A DNA stretch of 33,732 nt from Salinivibrio costicola subsp. costicola ATCC 33508 = LMG 11651 (GCA_000565345.1 AQOF01000032.1:1-33732); one strand, 5' to 3'; counted from the stretch's first letter, positions 8,711 through 17,822 are shown. A program made the numbers and translations. The notes: generated from the letters alone by a model not told the origin.

Positions 8711-10738
8711 ATGAAGCTTAATCCTGCGCAATCGGATGCAGTCCGCCATATTTCTGGCCCCTGTCTGGTGTTAGCTGGCGCAGGCTCGGGAAAAACACGC
8801 GTGATTACGCATAAGATCGCCTATTTGGTTCAACAATGTGGCTATAAAGCGCGTCATATTGCCGCGGTGACTTTCACGAACAAAGCGGCACGAGAGATGA
8901 AAGAGCGCGTGGCACAAAGCTTGGGTAAGCAAGAATCGCGCGGCTTGATGGTGTCAACCTTTCATACCTTGGGCCTGAATATTATCCGCCGAGAATACAA
9001 AACCTTGGGGTTAAAAGCGGGCTTTTCGTTGTTTGATGATCAAGACCAATTAGCGCTACTCAAAGCTCTGACCGAACAAGAGCTAGATAATGATAAAGAC
9101 TTGCTGCGTCAATTGGTGCACACCATCTCCAACTGGAAAAATGCCATGTTGGGACCCGATGAAGCGCTGGCGCAAGCACAAGGTGAGCGGGACCAGTTAT
9201 TTGCCGCCTGCTATGCGCGCTATCAAAAACAAATGCGGGCCTATAACGCGCTCGATTTTGATGATCTTATCTTGATGCCGGTGGCGCTACTTAGCCAAAA
9301 CCAAACCGTGCGTGAGCGTTGGCAAGCACGTATTCGCTATTTATTGGTCGACGAGTATCAAGATACCAACACCAGCCAGTATCAATTGGTGAAGCTGCTG
9401 GTGGGTGAGCGATCACGCTTTACCGTGGTAGGGGATGATGACCAATCGATTTACTCCTGGCGAGGCGCTCAGCCGAAAAACCTGGTGTACTTACAACAAG
9501 ACTTTCCGCGTCTGCATGTGGTGAAGTTGGAGCAAAATTACCGCTCAACCAGTCGAATACTGCGTGCAGCCAATATCTTGATAGCCAATAACCCCCATGT
9601 ATTCGAAAAAACGCTATTTTCTGCCTTGCCCGATGGCGACATGCTCAAAGTGCTGACTGCCAATAACGAAGAGCATGAAGCGGAACGTGTGGTTGGGGAA
9701 CTGATAGGCCACCGTTTTTTAGGGCGTACGCAATACAAAGATTACGCGGTCTTATACCGTGGCAATCACCAATCGCGTTTGATTGAAAAAGCCCTGATAC
9801 AAAATCGTATCCCGTATAAAATATCAGGCGGCACGTCCTTCTTCTCGCGCGCCGAAATTAAAGACATCATGGCCTATTTGCGCTTGTTGACCAACCCAGA
9901 TGACGACAATGCGTTTTTGCGCGTAGTGAATACGCCGCGACGCGAAATTGGCACGGTGACATTAGAAAAACTCGGCAGTTATGCCAATCAGCGCGGCAAG
10001 AGCTTGTTTGCGGCGAGCTTTGAGTTAGGCCTGACCCAGCATTTATCTGGGCGAGGGCTGGCTGCCCTGCAAGCGTTTACGCGGTGGATTGTGGAACTGT
10101 CTGATCAGGCTGAGCGGGGCGATACCGTGTCCGCGATACGATCACTGTTGCGAGATACACAGTATGAAGATTGGCTGTATGAGAGTTCATCCAGTCCCAA
10201 AGTGGCAGAGATGCGGATGAAAAACGTCTCACAGCTTCACAGTTGGATTGTCGCTGATCTTCAGGGGGATAATCCGGATCAGGTTGAACGAAGCCTGCGA
10301 GAAGTGGTTCAGCGCCTGACGCTGCGTGACATGATGGAGCGAGGCGAAGATGATGACGAGGCTGACCAAGTACAGCTGATGACGTTGCACGCATCGAAAG
10401 GTCTAGAATTTCCATACGTGTATTTGATCGGTATGGAAGAAGGCTTGTTGCCTCATCAATCGAGTATTGATGAAGATAATATCGACGAAGAGCGGCGTTT
10501 AGCTTACGTCGGATTGACCCGTGCGCAAAAGGCGCTGACCTTTGTCGTTTGCAAAGAAAGGCGTCAGTTTGGCGAGCTTATCAAGCCACAACAAAGCCGT
10601 TTTCTCGACGAATTGCCGTTTGATGATCTTGAGTGGGAGTCGCAGAAAAAACCTGTGTCTCAAGAAGAGAGAATGGAAAAAGGGCAAGCGGCGATCGCTA
10701 ACTTAAAAGCCATGCTCGATAAAAACAAGTCACCCTAA
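8711..10738 (+). CDS. rep: Rep, ATP-dependent 3'-5' DNA helicase
   Basis: A superfamily 1A helicase of 675 aa, the family length, which helps replication forks pass protein-DNA blocks. Visible motifs are Walker A GAGSGKT (residues 23-29), TFTNKAA (Ia), DEYQDTN (about 214-220), [13 protein letters not shown] (about 241-253), LEQNYRST (IV), [14 protein letters not shown] (V, about 554-567) and [13 protein letters not shown] (VI). Rep is distinguished from UvrD by its [20 protein letters not shown] start, [16 protein letters not shown] and the short tail. GAGG precedes the ATG by about 10 nt. The frame is intact. Confidence 0.95.
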   Translation: MKLNPAQSDAVRHISGPCLVLAGAGSGKTRVITHKIAYLVQQCGYKARHIAAVTFTNKAAREMKERVAQSLGKQESRGLMVSTFHTLGLNIIRREYKTLGLKAGFSLFDDQDQLALLKALTEQELDNDKDLLRQLVHTISNWKNAMLGPDEALAQAQGERDQLFAACYARYQKQMRAYNALDFDDLILMPVALLSQNQTVRERWQARIRYLLVDEYQDTNTSQYQLVKLLVGERSRFTVVGDDDQSIYSWRGAQPKNLVYLQQDFPRLHVVKLEQNYRSTSRILRAANILIANNPHVFEKTLFSALPDGDMLKVLTANNEEHEAERVVGELIGHRFLGRTQYKDYAVLYRGNHQSRLIEKALIQNRIPYKISGGTSFFSRAEIKDIMAYLRLLTNPDDDNAFLRVVNTPRREIGTVTLEKLGSYANQRGKSLFAASFELGLTQHLSGRGLAALQAFTRWIVELSDQAERGDTVSAIRSLLRDTQYEDWLYESSSSPKVAEMRMKNVSQLHSWIVADLQGDNPDQVERSLREVVQRLTLRDMMERGEDDDEADQVQLMTLHASKGLEFPYVYLIGMEEGLLPHQSSIDEDNIDEERRLAYVGLTRAQKALTFVVCKERRQFGELIKPQQSRFLDELPFDDLEWESQKKPVSQEERMEKGQAAIANLKAMLDKNKSP

Positions 10739-10756
10739 ACACAGCCTTGCTCAATA

Positions 10757-10782
10757 AGTAACGCCGCGAAGGCGGCGTTACT
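10757..10782. terminator. Inverted repeat between convergent rep and cytochrome c5
   Basis: AGTAACGCCG and CGGCGTTACT form a perfect 10-bp stem around a 6-nt loop, placed between the two converging stop codons. Neither strand has a clear T-run, so it may be a weak two-way terminator. Confidence 0.55.
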
Positions 10783-10807
10783 GTCAAACGATTGATGAGC
10801 AGTGCTA

Positions 10808-11242
10808 TTAGAGTGCGTCGAGCATGTGCTCGATAGCCGCGACGATTTCATCATCCGAGCAGTCCATACAGGTGCCTTTGGCAGGCATCGCATTAAAACC
10901 GTTGATCGCATGTTTGGCTAGGGTTTCCATGCCTTTATCAACACGTGGGCCCCAAGCGGCGGCATCACCGATTTTAGGGGCGCCAGCTGCGCCTGTGCCG
11001 TGACAGGCTGTGCAGTAAGTATTATAGACTTGGTCACCGCTACGTGGGCCAGTTGGCTGTGCTGCCGCCGTTTGCGTGGGGGCTTCTCCATCAATATACA
11101 CGTCACCCACAGGTGCAATACGCTCGGCGATGGCGGCTTTTTCTTGTTCAGACACTTCTAATGCTTGCGCAGCAGAAGCAAATAGTAGGGCTGCTACCGA
11201 GGCAACCATAATACGACCTAGACTTTTTCCCTTTGCGCTCAC
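10808..11242 (-). CDS. Cytochrome c5 family protein
   Basis: A secreted monohaem c-type cytochrome of 144 aa. A signal peptide (MSAKGKSLGRIMVASVAALLFASAAQA) is followed by a linker. The haem motif CTACH is in the context VYNTYCTACHGTGAAGAPKIGD. The axial methionine lies in NAMPAKG, followed by a CMDC cysteine pair, the class hallmark that forms a disulphide. It should carry electrons in the periplasm toward a terminal oxidase or other acceptor. The start is GTG at 11242, supported by GGGAG about 8 nt upstream; an internal ATG at codon 12 would cut into the signal peptide. Confidence 0.92.
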   Translation of the reverse strand: MSAKGKSLGRIMVASVAALLFASAAQALEVSEQEKAAIAERIAPVGDVYIDGEAPTQTAAAQPTGPRSGDQVYNTYCTACHGTGAAGAPKIGDAAAWGPRVDKGMETLAKHAINGFNAMPAKGTCMDCSDDEIVAAIEHMLDAL

Positions 11243-11291
11243 AATGACACTCCCACATTACTGGTGGCTTAACGCCTTTTTTATCTTATTT

Positions 11292-11339
11292 GCCGCCAAC
11301 CTTAAGGGGTGAATCAATCAAGAGTGATTCGGTTGCGGC
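11292..11339. other. Long imperfect hairpin upstream of cytochrome c5
   Basis: GCCGCCAACC at 11292-11301 can pair with GGTTGCGGC at 11331-11339 with one bulged base. Inside it, GAATCA (11311-11316) pairs with TGATTC (11325-11330). It lies about 50-95 bp upstream of the cytochrome c5 start, in leader or promoter DNA. Role unknown. Confidence 0.4.
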
Positions 11340-11494
11340 CTGTCAGTCTCGTCTCAACGGATTTGCCAACCTCGCTAGGTTAACCCCGTGTAAAGATTAG
11401 GTGATTATAGCGCTTTAGATTGTTACGTTAAACCGTTATAGTAGAGACCTTACTGACGATTTCTACGCGATTTGTTGAAAAAGAGACCAGTCAG

Positions 11495-11544
11495 TAAAAA
11501 AATTAAAAAAAATGCTAGACGGCTGGTGGTGATATCCGTAATAT
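11495..11544 (+). promoter_or_regulatory. tRNA-cluster promoter with A/T-rich upstream element
   Basis: An A-tract element at 11495-11513 lies directly upstream of TAGACG (11516-11521), a 17-bp spacer and TAATAT (11539-11544). A GC-rich discriminator (CGACACCGCC) follows. UP element, promoter and GC-rich discriminator together are typical of stringently controlled stable-RNA promoters. A second candidate, TTAGAT–17 bp–TATAGT (11415-11443), lies further upstream. Confidence 0.5.
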
Positions 11545-11565
11545 TCGACACCGCCAACGGGGCAA

Positions 11566-11642
11566 GCGCCCGTAGCTCAGTTGGATAGAGTGTTGGCCTC
11601 CGAAGCCAAAGGTCACAGGTTCAAATCCTGTCGGGCGCGCCA
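11566..11642 (+). tRNA. tRNA-Arg (CCG)
   Basis: A 77-nt cloverleaf with acceptor GCGCCCG/CGGGCGC, anticodon stem TTGGC/GCCAA around loop CTCCGAA (anticodon CCG), T-arm AGGTTCAAATCCT and encoded CCA. It is first in a three-tRNA cluster. Confidence 0.97.
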
Positions 11643-11674
11643 TTCCGGGATAGGGATATGGCAGAAAATCAGTG

Positions 11675-11750
11675 GTGGCTGTAGCTCAGTTGGTAGAGCC
11701 CTGGATTGTGATTCCAGTTGTCGCGGGTTCAAGTCCCGTCAGCCACCCCA
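11675..11750 (+). tRNA. tRNA-His (GTG)
   Basis: Acceptor GTGGCTG/CAGCCAC, anticodon loop TTGTGAT (anticodon GTG) and encoded CCA. A G at 11674 would serve as the extra G-1 typical of tRNA-His, pairing with the discriminator C. Confidence 0.97.
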
Positions 11751-11774
11751 TTATTTTCGCACTAAGCGATATGT

Positions 11775-11851
<77 letters not shown>

Positions 11852-11858
11852 CTATTAC

Positions 11859-11887
11859 AAACCCTAGCCTAACGGCTGGGGTTTTTT
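11859..11887 (+). terminator. tRNA-cluster terminator
   Basis: AACCCTAGCC and GGCTGGGGTT form a 10-bp stem with a four-base loop, followed by six T. It is almost identical in design to the rrn terminator at 709-737. Confidence 0.88.
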
Positions 11888-12451
11888 CGTTTTCTTCCTT
11901 CTCCTCTTTCTTCTCTGTTTCTCTTCTCTGTTTCCTTTTGTCTATTCGCTGACATAGAAAATAAAATACGGAAATTAGAGCGCTATCAAGGTTTAGCGAG
12001 ATAAAAAGTCATCAATTGGTCATAAATTCACAACTGATCGATATAACTGCTATACCTGCCTTTGATAAGGATAAAAAACTACTTAATAAGTAACTTATAA
12101 CTTATGAAGTGTGTCCATCATTTATAAATCAGTCATTATCACTACGGATGTTATGTGGCTGTTAATTCAGATGGCTTTATTCTATGCGTGATTTGCTTTA
12201 AAACAAGAGGGAGTGGGAATAGCTTATATCTTTATGATATGAAGTGTGTTTTGTGTCTTGCCGCCGGGCAAGTGCTGGTAGTTAGATGAATGAATATCCG
12301 AGATGATTAGGCCTTTATGGTGTTTTCTTCTGTGATGTTGATTTTTTGTGAAATATTTGCCAGACTGGAATCGCATCTCTCCAAGGCGAGGCAGCCCCTT
12401 GTTTTGGTTAGCACGTTGATCGTCACCTTTTGACGATATCAAGGATGAAAA
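11888..12451. other. 560-bp gene-free region before the ABC transporter operon
   Basis: I see no convincing gene. The region holds a pyrimidine tract (11888-11945) with a 13-bp tandem repeat. Nested inverted repeats ACTTA-A-TAAGT and ATAAGT-A-ACTTAT, plus a further AACTTAT copy, lie at 12081-12105. A CTTGCC/GGCAAG hairpin is at 12257-12272, and a perfect 7-bp stem (ATCGTCA/TGACGAT, 12419-12437) ends 3 nt before the ribosome binding site AAGGA at 12441. The A/T-rich middle presumably holds the transporter promoter, but no single -35/-10 pair stands out. Confidence 0.5.
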
Positions 12452-14170
12452 ATGTCACTGCTAGAAGTTAATAACCTCCGAATAGAGTACCCGTCTCGCC
12501 ATGGTGTCCACGCGGCCGTGACCTCGCTGTCATTAACGATTGAGCGTGGTGAGATTGTCGGCGTGGTCGGTGAGTCCGGCGCAGGTAAATCAACCGTTGG
12601 AAATGCGGTGATTGATTTACTTAGCCCTCCAGGACGCATTGCCAGTGGTGATGTGTACCTCGATGGTCAAAAAATATCGGGCCTGACACCCAATCAAATG
12701 CGCAAAGTGCGTGGCGATAAGATTGGCTTTATTTTTCAAGATCCCATGACCTCGCTGAACCCGTTATTTACTGTCGAGCAACAGCTGACAGAAACGATAA
12801 TAACCAACCTTAATCTGACGTCCCAGCAAGCCTATCAGCGTGCGATAAGCCTGATGGAGCAAGTCGGGATCCCAGAGCCTGAGTTGCGTATTAAGCAGTA
12901 TCCGCATCAATTTTCTGGTGGGATGCGTCAGCGCGTGGTGATTGCGGTCGCATTGGCCGGTGAGCCAGATTTAATTATCGCTGATGAGCCAACGACAGCA
13001 TTGGATGTTTCGATTCAAGATCAAATTCTCAATTTGGTTCGCGATTTATGCCAGCAGAAAAATGTGGGTTGTATGTTAGTGACCCACGATATGGGCGTAG
13101 TGGCGAATGTGACTGATCGTGTCGCGGTCATGTATCGAGGTGACTTAGTTGAACTCGGCACCACACAGCAAGTGTTGGGCGATCCGCAACATCCTTATAC
13201 CCAAAGTTTAATCTCCGCCGTGCCACGTTCCGATATCAAACTGGATCGTTTTCCTTTGGTGAATTACATCGAAGAAGCAGGCGAAACCCTTGAGCTGGAT
13301 GTGAAGAACCACTGGCTAGGACAAAGCCAAGACCAACGCGCTTATCCTGGCCCCTTGTTACAAGTAAAGGACGTCTCGTTGCGATTTGTGACCAAGGATT
13401 CGTTTTTTGCCAGCCGTCGCGAATATGTCCAAGCCTCGGACCACGTCAGCTTTGATATTGTTGAAGGGGAAACTTTTGGTCTGGTCGGCGAGTCAGGCTC
13501 CGGGAAGTCAACCATCGCTCGGGCGATTACCGGGCTGTATCCGCCCAATACCGGCCAGATTATTTTTGAAAATATCGATTTGACCGCGATAAAAAGTGAG
13601 CGGGCCCGTCGTCCAATCCGTCGTCAAATGCAAATGGTGTTTCAAAACCCCTATTCATCCATGAATCCGCGGATGAAGATTTATGACATTATCGCGGAGC
13701 CGATTCGCTTTCACCGCTTGGCAGAAAGTGAGTCGCAAATCCGTCAAATTGTCGGAGACTTGCTCGATCACGTGGGATTAGGCCGTGGTGCTGGGATCAA
13801 ATATCCGCATGAGTTTTCTGGTGGCCAGCGTCAGCGTATCTCGATTGCCCGCGCACTGGCGACGCGACCACGGTTGCTGATTTGTGACGAGCCAACCTCC
13901 GCGTTAGATGTCTCTGTTCAGGCTCAGATCTTAAATCTGCTTAAAGATCTGCAAGACGAGCTCAATCTGACCATGTTATTTATCAGCCATGATTTACCGG
14001 TGATTCGTCAAATGTGCGATCGCATTGGGGTGATGCGTAAAGGTCAGCTACTTGAAGTCGCTCTAACCGAGCAACTGTTTACTGACCCACAACATGAATA
14101 TAGCCGTCATCTTATCTCATTAATGCCTGAGTTTAAGGGAATGAGCACAGAAGGTTTGCAACCGGCATAG
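12452..14170 (+). CDS. Peptide-type ABC transporter, fused double ATPase (DppD–DppF type)
   Basis: A 572-aa cytoplasmic ATPase with two complete nucleotide-binding domains fused end to end, as in GsiA and YejF. Domain 1 has Walker A GESGAGKST (residues 40-48), signature FSGGMRQRV and Walker B LIIADEP. Domain 2 has Walker A GESGSGKST (about 346-354), signature FSGGQRQRI and Walker B LLICDEPTSALD. Each half carries the C-terminal oligopeptide-family extension (DPQHPYTQSLISAVP; DPQHEYSRHLISLMP). It powers the transporter encoded by the next three genes. AAGGA lies 6 nt before the ATG. The substrate is not shown by sequence; di- or oligopeptides are the family default. Confidence 0.93.
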   Translation: MSLLEVNNLRIEYPSRHGVHAAVTSLSLTIERGEIVGVVGESGAGKSTVGNAVIDLLSPPGRIASGDVYLDGQKISGLTPNQMRKVRGDKIGFIFQDPMTSLNPLFTVEQQLTETIITNLNLTSQQAYQRAISLMEQVGIPEPELRIKQYPHQFSGGMRQRVVIAVALAGEPDLIIADEPTTALDVSIQDQILNLVRDLCQQKNVGCMLVTHDMGVVANVTDRVAVMYRGDLVELGTTQQVLGDPQHPYTQSLISAVPRSDIKLDRFPLVNYIEEAGETLELDVKNHWLGQSQDQRAYPGPLLQVKDVSLRFVTKDSFFASRREYVQASDHVSFDIVEGETFGLVGESGSGKSTIARAITGLYPPNTGQIIFENIDLTAIKSERARRPIRRQMQMVFQNPYSSMNPRMKIYDIIAEPIRFHRLAESESQIRQIVGDLLDHVGLGRGAGIKYPHEFSGGQRQRISIARALATRPRLLICDEPTSALDVSVQAQILNLLKDLQDELNLTMLFISHDLPVIRQMCDRIGVMRKGQLLEVALTEQLFTDPQHEYSRHLISLMPEFKGMSTEGLQPA

Positions 14171-14184
14171 CGTGCTATGTCGAC

Positions 14185-14240
14185 GCGGCCAAGGGCCGCA
14201 CCGTATCTATGATGCAAACACAGCAGGGGGTATATCCCCT
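14185..14240 (+). other. Two hairpins between ATPase and binding-protein genes
   Basis: GCGGCC-AAG-GGCCGC (14185-14199) and AGGGG-GTATAT-CCCCT (14225-14240) lie in the 90-nt gap between the two genes. Neither has a T-run. Such intergenic stems often set different mRNA levels along transporter operons, but that role is inferred here. Confidence 0.5.
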
Positions 14241-14260
14241 ACGCATAAAGGAGCTATGCA

Positions 14261-15814
14261 ATGAAAACAATGAAGAGCAAGATAGCCGTGGCACTCATGG
14301 CCGCTGGCCTAAGTTTTAGTGCTGCCGCTGCCGACATTACAGTGGCTTATGACGCGGATCCCGTTTCTTTGGATCCGCATGAGCAACTGTCTGGTGGTAC
14401 CTTACAGCTATCACACATGATCTTCGACCCCTTGGTCCGCTTTACCCAAGATATGGATTTTGAGCCTCGTCTCGCGACGTCTTGGGAGCGTATCGATGAT
14501 GAAACCGTGCGTTTCAACCTTCGCGAAGGGGTCACTTTCCACTCCGGTAACCCATTTAGTGCTGATGACGTTGTTTGGACGTTTGATCGTTTGAAATCTT
14601 CGCCGGATTTTAAAGGGATTTTCACCCCAATCGTTGACATCAAAAAAGTCGATGAGCACACCGTTGATGTGGTCACCGACGGCACCTACCCACTGGTAGA
14701 AAACGTGATGACGTATGTCTTCCCGATGGATAGCAAATTCTATAGTGGTGAGACCGAAGACGGACGCGACAAATCTGAGCTGAAGAAAAATGGCTCAACC
14801 TATGCATCAACACACTTGTCAGGCACAGGGCCGTACGTGGTCGACGAACGTGAACAAGGCGTAGTGGTTGAATTTGACCGTAATGAGAATTACTGGGACA
14901 AAGACAGCGTAGGCAATGTCGACAACATCACGCTGCGTCCGATCAAAGAAGATGCCACCCGTGTCGCGGCACTGCTATCGGGTGACGTCGATATGATCGC
15001 CCCTGTATCGCCCAACGATTATCGTCGCATCGATCGCTCTGATAATTTGCAGCTGGTGACCATGCCAGGTACACGCGTGATTACCTTCCAAATGAACCAA
15101 AATGTGGTGGATGAATTTAAAGACCCGCGTGTCCGTCAAGCGGTGGCGTATGCGGTCAATAACGAAGGCATCGCGCAAAAAATCATGAAAGGCGCCGCGA
15201 CACCGGCAAGCCAGCAAAGCCCAGTCGGTTATGCGGGTTACAATGCCGATCTCGCGCCGCGTTATGACTTGGCGAAAGCGAAAAAGTTGATGGAAGAAGC
15301 CGGTTATCCTGATGGTTTTTCTGTCACCATGATTGCCCCCAATAACCGCTATGTGAATGATGAAAAAATCGCTCAAGCGGTCTCCGCGATGATGGCGAAA
15401 ATCGGCATCAAAGTGGATTTACAGACCATGCCAAAAGCGCAGTACTGGCCTGAGTTTGATAAGTGTGAAGCCGGTATGCAAATGATCGGCTGGCACCCAG
15501 ATACGGAAGATTCGGCTAACTTTACCGAGTTCCTCACCATGACCCGCAACGCTGACACGGGTAAAGGGCAGTATAACTGTGGCCATTACTCGAACAGTGA
15601 AGTGGACAAACTGGTACTCGATGCGAATTCAGAAACGGATCTGGAAAAACGTAACGCGATGCTGCAAAAGGTCGAGAAGATCTTGTATGACGATGCGGCT
15701 TTCCTTCCTCTGCACTGGCAAGATCCGTCTTGGGCAGCCAAAAATAACGTTAACATCAAACCGATCGTTAACGGTATGAACTTCCCTTACTTCGGCGATT
15801 TAGTGGTCGAGTAA
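14261..15814 (+). CDS. Periplasmic solute-binding protein, family 5 (peptide type)
   Basis: A 517-aa extracellular solute-binding protein of the DppA/OppA class. The signal peptide (MKTMKSKIAVALMAAGLSFSAAA) is cleaved before ADITVAYDADP, giving a soluble periplasmic protein with no lipobox. The family pattern is clear: SLDPHEQ, LATSWERIDDETVRFNLREGVTFHSG, ADDVVWTFDRL, LSGTGPYVV and DPRVRQAVAYAVN. A cysteine pair (DKCEAGMQMIG and QYNCGHYS) probably forms a disulphide, as in DppA. AAAGGAG lies 7 nt before the ATG. Hairpins flank the gene on both sides, suggesting its transcript is favoured over its neighbours. Ligand unknown. Confidence 0.94.
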   Translation: MKTMKSKIAVALMAAGLSFSAAAADITVAYDADPVSLDPHEQLSGGTLQLSHMIFDPLVRFTQDMDFEPRLATSWERIDDETVRFNLREGVTFHSGNPFSADDVVWTFDRLKSSPDFKGIFTPIVDIKKVDEHTVDVVTDGTYPLVENVMTYVFPMDSKFYSGETEDGRDKSELKKNGSTYASTHLSGTGPYVVDEREQGVVVEFDRNENYWDKDSVGNVDNITLRPIKEDATRVAALLSGDVDMIAPVSPNDYRRIDRSDNLQLVTMPGTRVITFQMNQNVVDEFKDPRVRQAVAYAVNNEGIAQKIMKGAATPASQQSPVGYAGYNADLAPRYDLAKAKKLMEEAGYPDGFSVTMIAPNNRYVNDEKIAQAVSAMMAKIGIKVDLQTMPKAQYWPEFDKCEAGMQMIGWHPDTEDSANFTEFLTMTRNADTGKGQYNCGHYSNSEVDKLVLDANSETDLEKRNAMLQKVEKILYDDAAFLPLHWQDPSWAAKNNVNIKPIVNGMNFPYFGDLVVE

Positions 15815-15825
15815 TGGATTGACAC

Positions 15826-15847
15826 AGGGCCCCAATCCTGGGGCCTT
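15826..15847 (+). terminator. Hairpin after the binding-protein gene (partial terminator)
   Basis: GGCCCC (15828-15833) pairs with GGGGCC (15840-15845) around a 6-nt loop, 11 nt after the stop codon and followed only by TTGATT. A leaky terminator or 3' stabiliser is likely, since the permease genes follow in the same direction. Confidence 0.55.
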
Positions 15848-15873
15848 GATTCTCCAATCGCTTAGAGGCACAC

Positions 15874-16851
15874 ATGGTAACGTTTTTAGTCAAACGTCTG
15901 GTACAGGCACTGATTGTGATGTTTGTCATCAGTCTGGTGGCGTTTGCTATCCAAGACAACCTTGGCGACCCCTTGCGGGAGCTGGTGGGACAATCAGTAT
16001 CAGAAGCAGAGCGCGATGCGCTGCGCGATGAAATGGGACTTAATGATCCCTTTATAACCAAATATACTCGCTTTGTCGGTCAGGCCCTACAAGGTGATTT
16101 AGGCAATTCTTACTTCTTTAAACGACCGGTTGTCGATGTCATTTTAGATAAACTGGGCGCCACTTTAGAGCTGGTGGTCGGTGCGGCGTTGATCATCGTG
16201 GTGGTGTCGATTCCACTTGGTGTGTACGCCGCTATCCATCCCAAAAGTATACTTACCAAGATTATCATGGGCTTTAGTATCGTAGGGATTTCGATTCCCG
16301 TGTTCCTGACGGCAATCATGCTGATGTACGTCTTTTCCATTGAGCTTGGCTGGTTACCTTCCTATGGGCGAGGGGAAACGGCCAATTGGCTAGGTTGGGA
16401 GTCTGGCTTTTTCACCCTAGACGGCCTTGCGCACTTAGTATTACCCGCCGTGTCATTGGCCTCTATCATGTTGCCGCTATTTATTCGCTTGGTGCGTTCT
16501 GAAATGCTGGAAGCGTTGGGCACTGAATATGTCAAATTTGCGCGCGCGAAAGGGCTCCCCGAAAATAAGGTTTATTATCAGCATGCATTGAAAAACACCA
16601 TGTTACCTGTGGTGACTGTAGGCGGAGTGCAAATCGGCACCATGATTGCCTATACCATTTTGACAGAAACCGTGTTTCAGTGGCCAGGAATGGGCTTTCT
16701 CTTTCTTGAAGCGATCAACCGTGTCGATACACCTTTGATTACTGCCTATGTCATTTTCGTCGGATTAATATTTGTCGTCACCAATACATTTGTCGACTTA
16801 CTGTATGGCCTGATTAATCCCACGGTTAACATTACTGGTAAGGAGGCGTAA
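15874..16851 (+). CDS. Peptide-type ABC transporter permease, DppB-like
   Basis: A 325-aa inner-membrane permease with about six hydrophobic helices. It starts MVTFLVKRLVQALIVMFVIS, the typical DppB/OppB N-terminus. The cytoplasmic EAA loop, which contacts the ATPase, reads EYVKFARAKGLPENKVYYQHALKN (about 219-242). It ends LLYGLINPTVN, also typical. AGAGG lies 5 nt before the ATG. The second permease follows after 3 nt. Confidence 0.93.
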   Translation: MVTFLVKRLVQALIVMFVISLVAFAIQDNLGDPLRELVGQSVSEAERDALRDEMGLNDPFITKYTRFVGQALQGDLGNSYFFKRPVVDVILDKLGATLELVVGAALIIVVVSIPLGVYAAIHPKSILTKIIMGFSIVGISIPVFLTAIMLMYVFSIELGWLPSYGRGETANWLGWESGFFTLDGLAHLVLPAVSLASIMLPLFIRLVRSEMLEALGTEYVKFARAKGLPENKVYYQHALKNTMLPVVTVGGVQIGTMIAYTILTETVFQWPGMGFLFLEAINRVDTPLITAYVIFVGLIFVVTNTFVDLLYGLINPTVNITGKEA

Positions 16852-16854
16852 GCG

Positions 16855-17793
16855 ATGACACAAGCACATACCACCCCAAGTCGCTGGCAACGCTTTTTGG
16901 CCTCAGATTTCCTCTATCACTTTAAGCGTGACAAGGTGGCGATGGCCAGTTTTGCCATTTTTATGGTTTTTCTCCTACTGGCTGTGTTTGCGCCTTTGGT
17001 GGCACCAACCAATCCTTATGATTTGATGTCGATTGATATCATGGACTCAGAGTTACCGCCTGCTTGGATGGAATGGAGCGATCCTCGCTTCTTATTAGGG
17101 ACGGATAACCAGGGCCGAGATATCTTATCCACTATGATTTATGGCCTGCGTATCTCTCTGACCATTGGTCTATGTGCGGTGGGGTTACAGCTCATCTTAG
17201 GGACAATCATAGGACTGAGTGCGGGGTACTTTGGGGGACGGATAGATAGCTTCTTTATGCGGATTGCAGATATTCAGCTGTCTTTCTCTACCATGATGGT
17301 GGCGATCATTGTGTTTGCGATTTTTAAAGCCAGCTTTGGTAGCGAGTTTTATAGTCAATATGCGATCTTGATGCTGGTGGTGATTATTGGGATTGCCGAA
17401 TGGCCGCAATATGCGCGTACTATTCGTGCCTCTGTACTGGCGGAGAAGAAAAAAGAATATGTTGAAGCGGCGCGTGTAATGGGGTTTCGATCACCGCGTA
17501 TTATGTTCCGGCACATTCTTCCCAACTGTCTGTCTCCGATCTTGGTGATTTCAACGGTTCAAGTGGCTAACGCGATTATGTCAGAAGCGGCATTATCGTT
17601 TTTAGGCTTGGGTATGCCTGTCGATCAGCCGTCTTTGGGCTCATTAATTAGTATTGGCTTTAATTACATTTTCTCTGGTTCGTGGTGGATAACGGTCTTT
17701 CCTGGTATTGCCTTAGTGCTGCTGGTGTTGGTTATCAACTTGCTGGGTGATTGGCTCAGGGATGTGTTTAACCCCAAAATTTATAAAGGATGA
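16855..17793 (+). CDS. Peptide-type ABC transporter permease, DppC-like
   Basis: A 312-aa second permease of the transporter. It has the N-terminal OppC-like segment (F..DKVAMASFAIFMVFLLLAVFAPLVAP) and the LGTDNQGRDILS motif. The EAA loop reads EYVEAARVMGFRSPRIMFRHILPN, followed by EAALSFLGLGM. It pairs with the preceding DppB-like protein. AAGGAGG sits across the end of the upstream gene, 8 nt before the ATG. A strong terminator hairpin follows directly. Confidence 0.94.
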   Translation: MTQAHTTPSRWQRFLASDFLYHFKRDKVAMASFAIFMVFLLLAVFAPLVAPTNPYDLMSIDIMDSELPPAWMEWSDPRFLLGTDNQGRDILSTMIYGLRISLTIGLCAVGLQLILGTIIGLSAGYFGGRIDSFFMRIADIQLSFSTMMVAIIVFAIFKASFGSEFYSQYAILMLVVIIGIAEWPQYARTIRASVLAEKKKEYVEAARVMGFRSPRIMFRHILPNCLSPILVISTVQVANAIMSEAALSFLGLGMPVDQPSLGSLISIGFNYIFSGSWWITVFPGIALVLLVLVINLLGDWLRDVFNPKIYKG

Positions 17794-17794
17794 G

Positions 17795-17822
17795 AAAAAT
17801 GGCTGCGTACGCAGCCATTTTT
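17795..17822. terminator. Terminator of the ABC transporter operon
   Basis: A 28-bp perfect palindrome (AAAAATGGCTGCGT and its complement) begins one base after the permease stop codon and ends in five T. It could act in either direction. Confidence 0.88.

Noticed and set aside
12224-12442. Minus-strand open frame of 72 codons before the transporter operon
   Set aside because: Basic, low-complexity peptide with no family resemblance and no ribosome binding site; the region looks like leader and promoter DNA.
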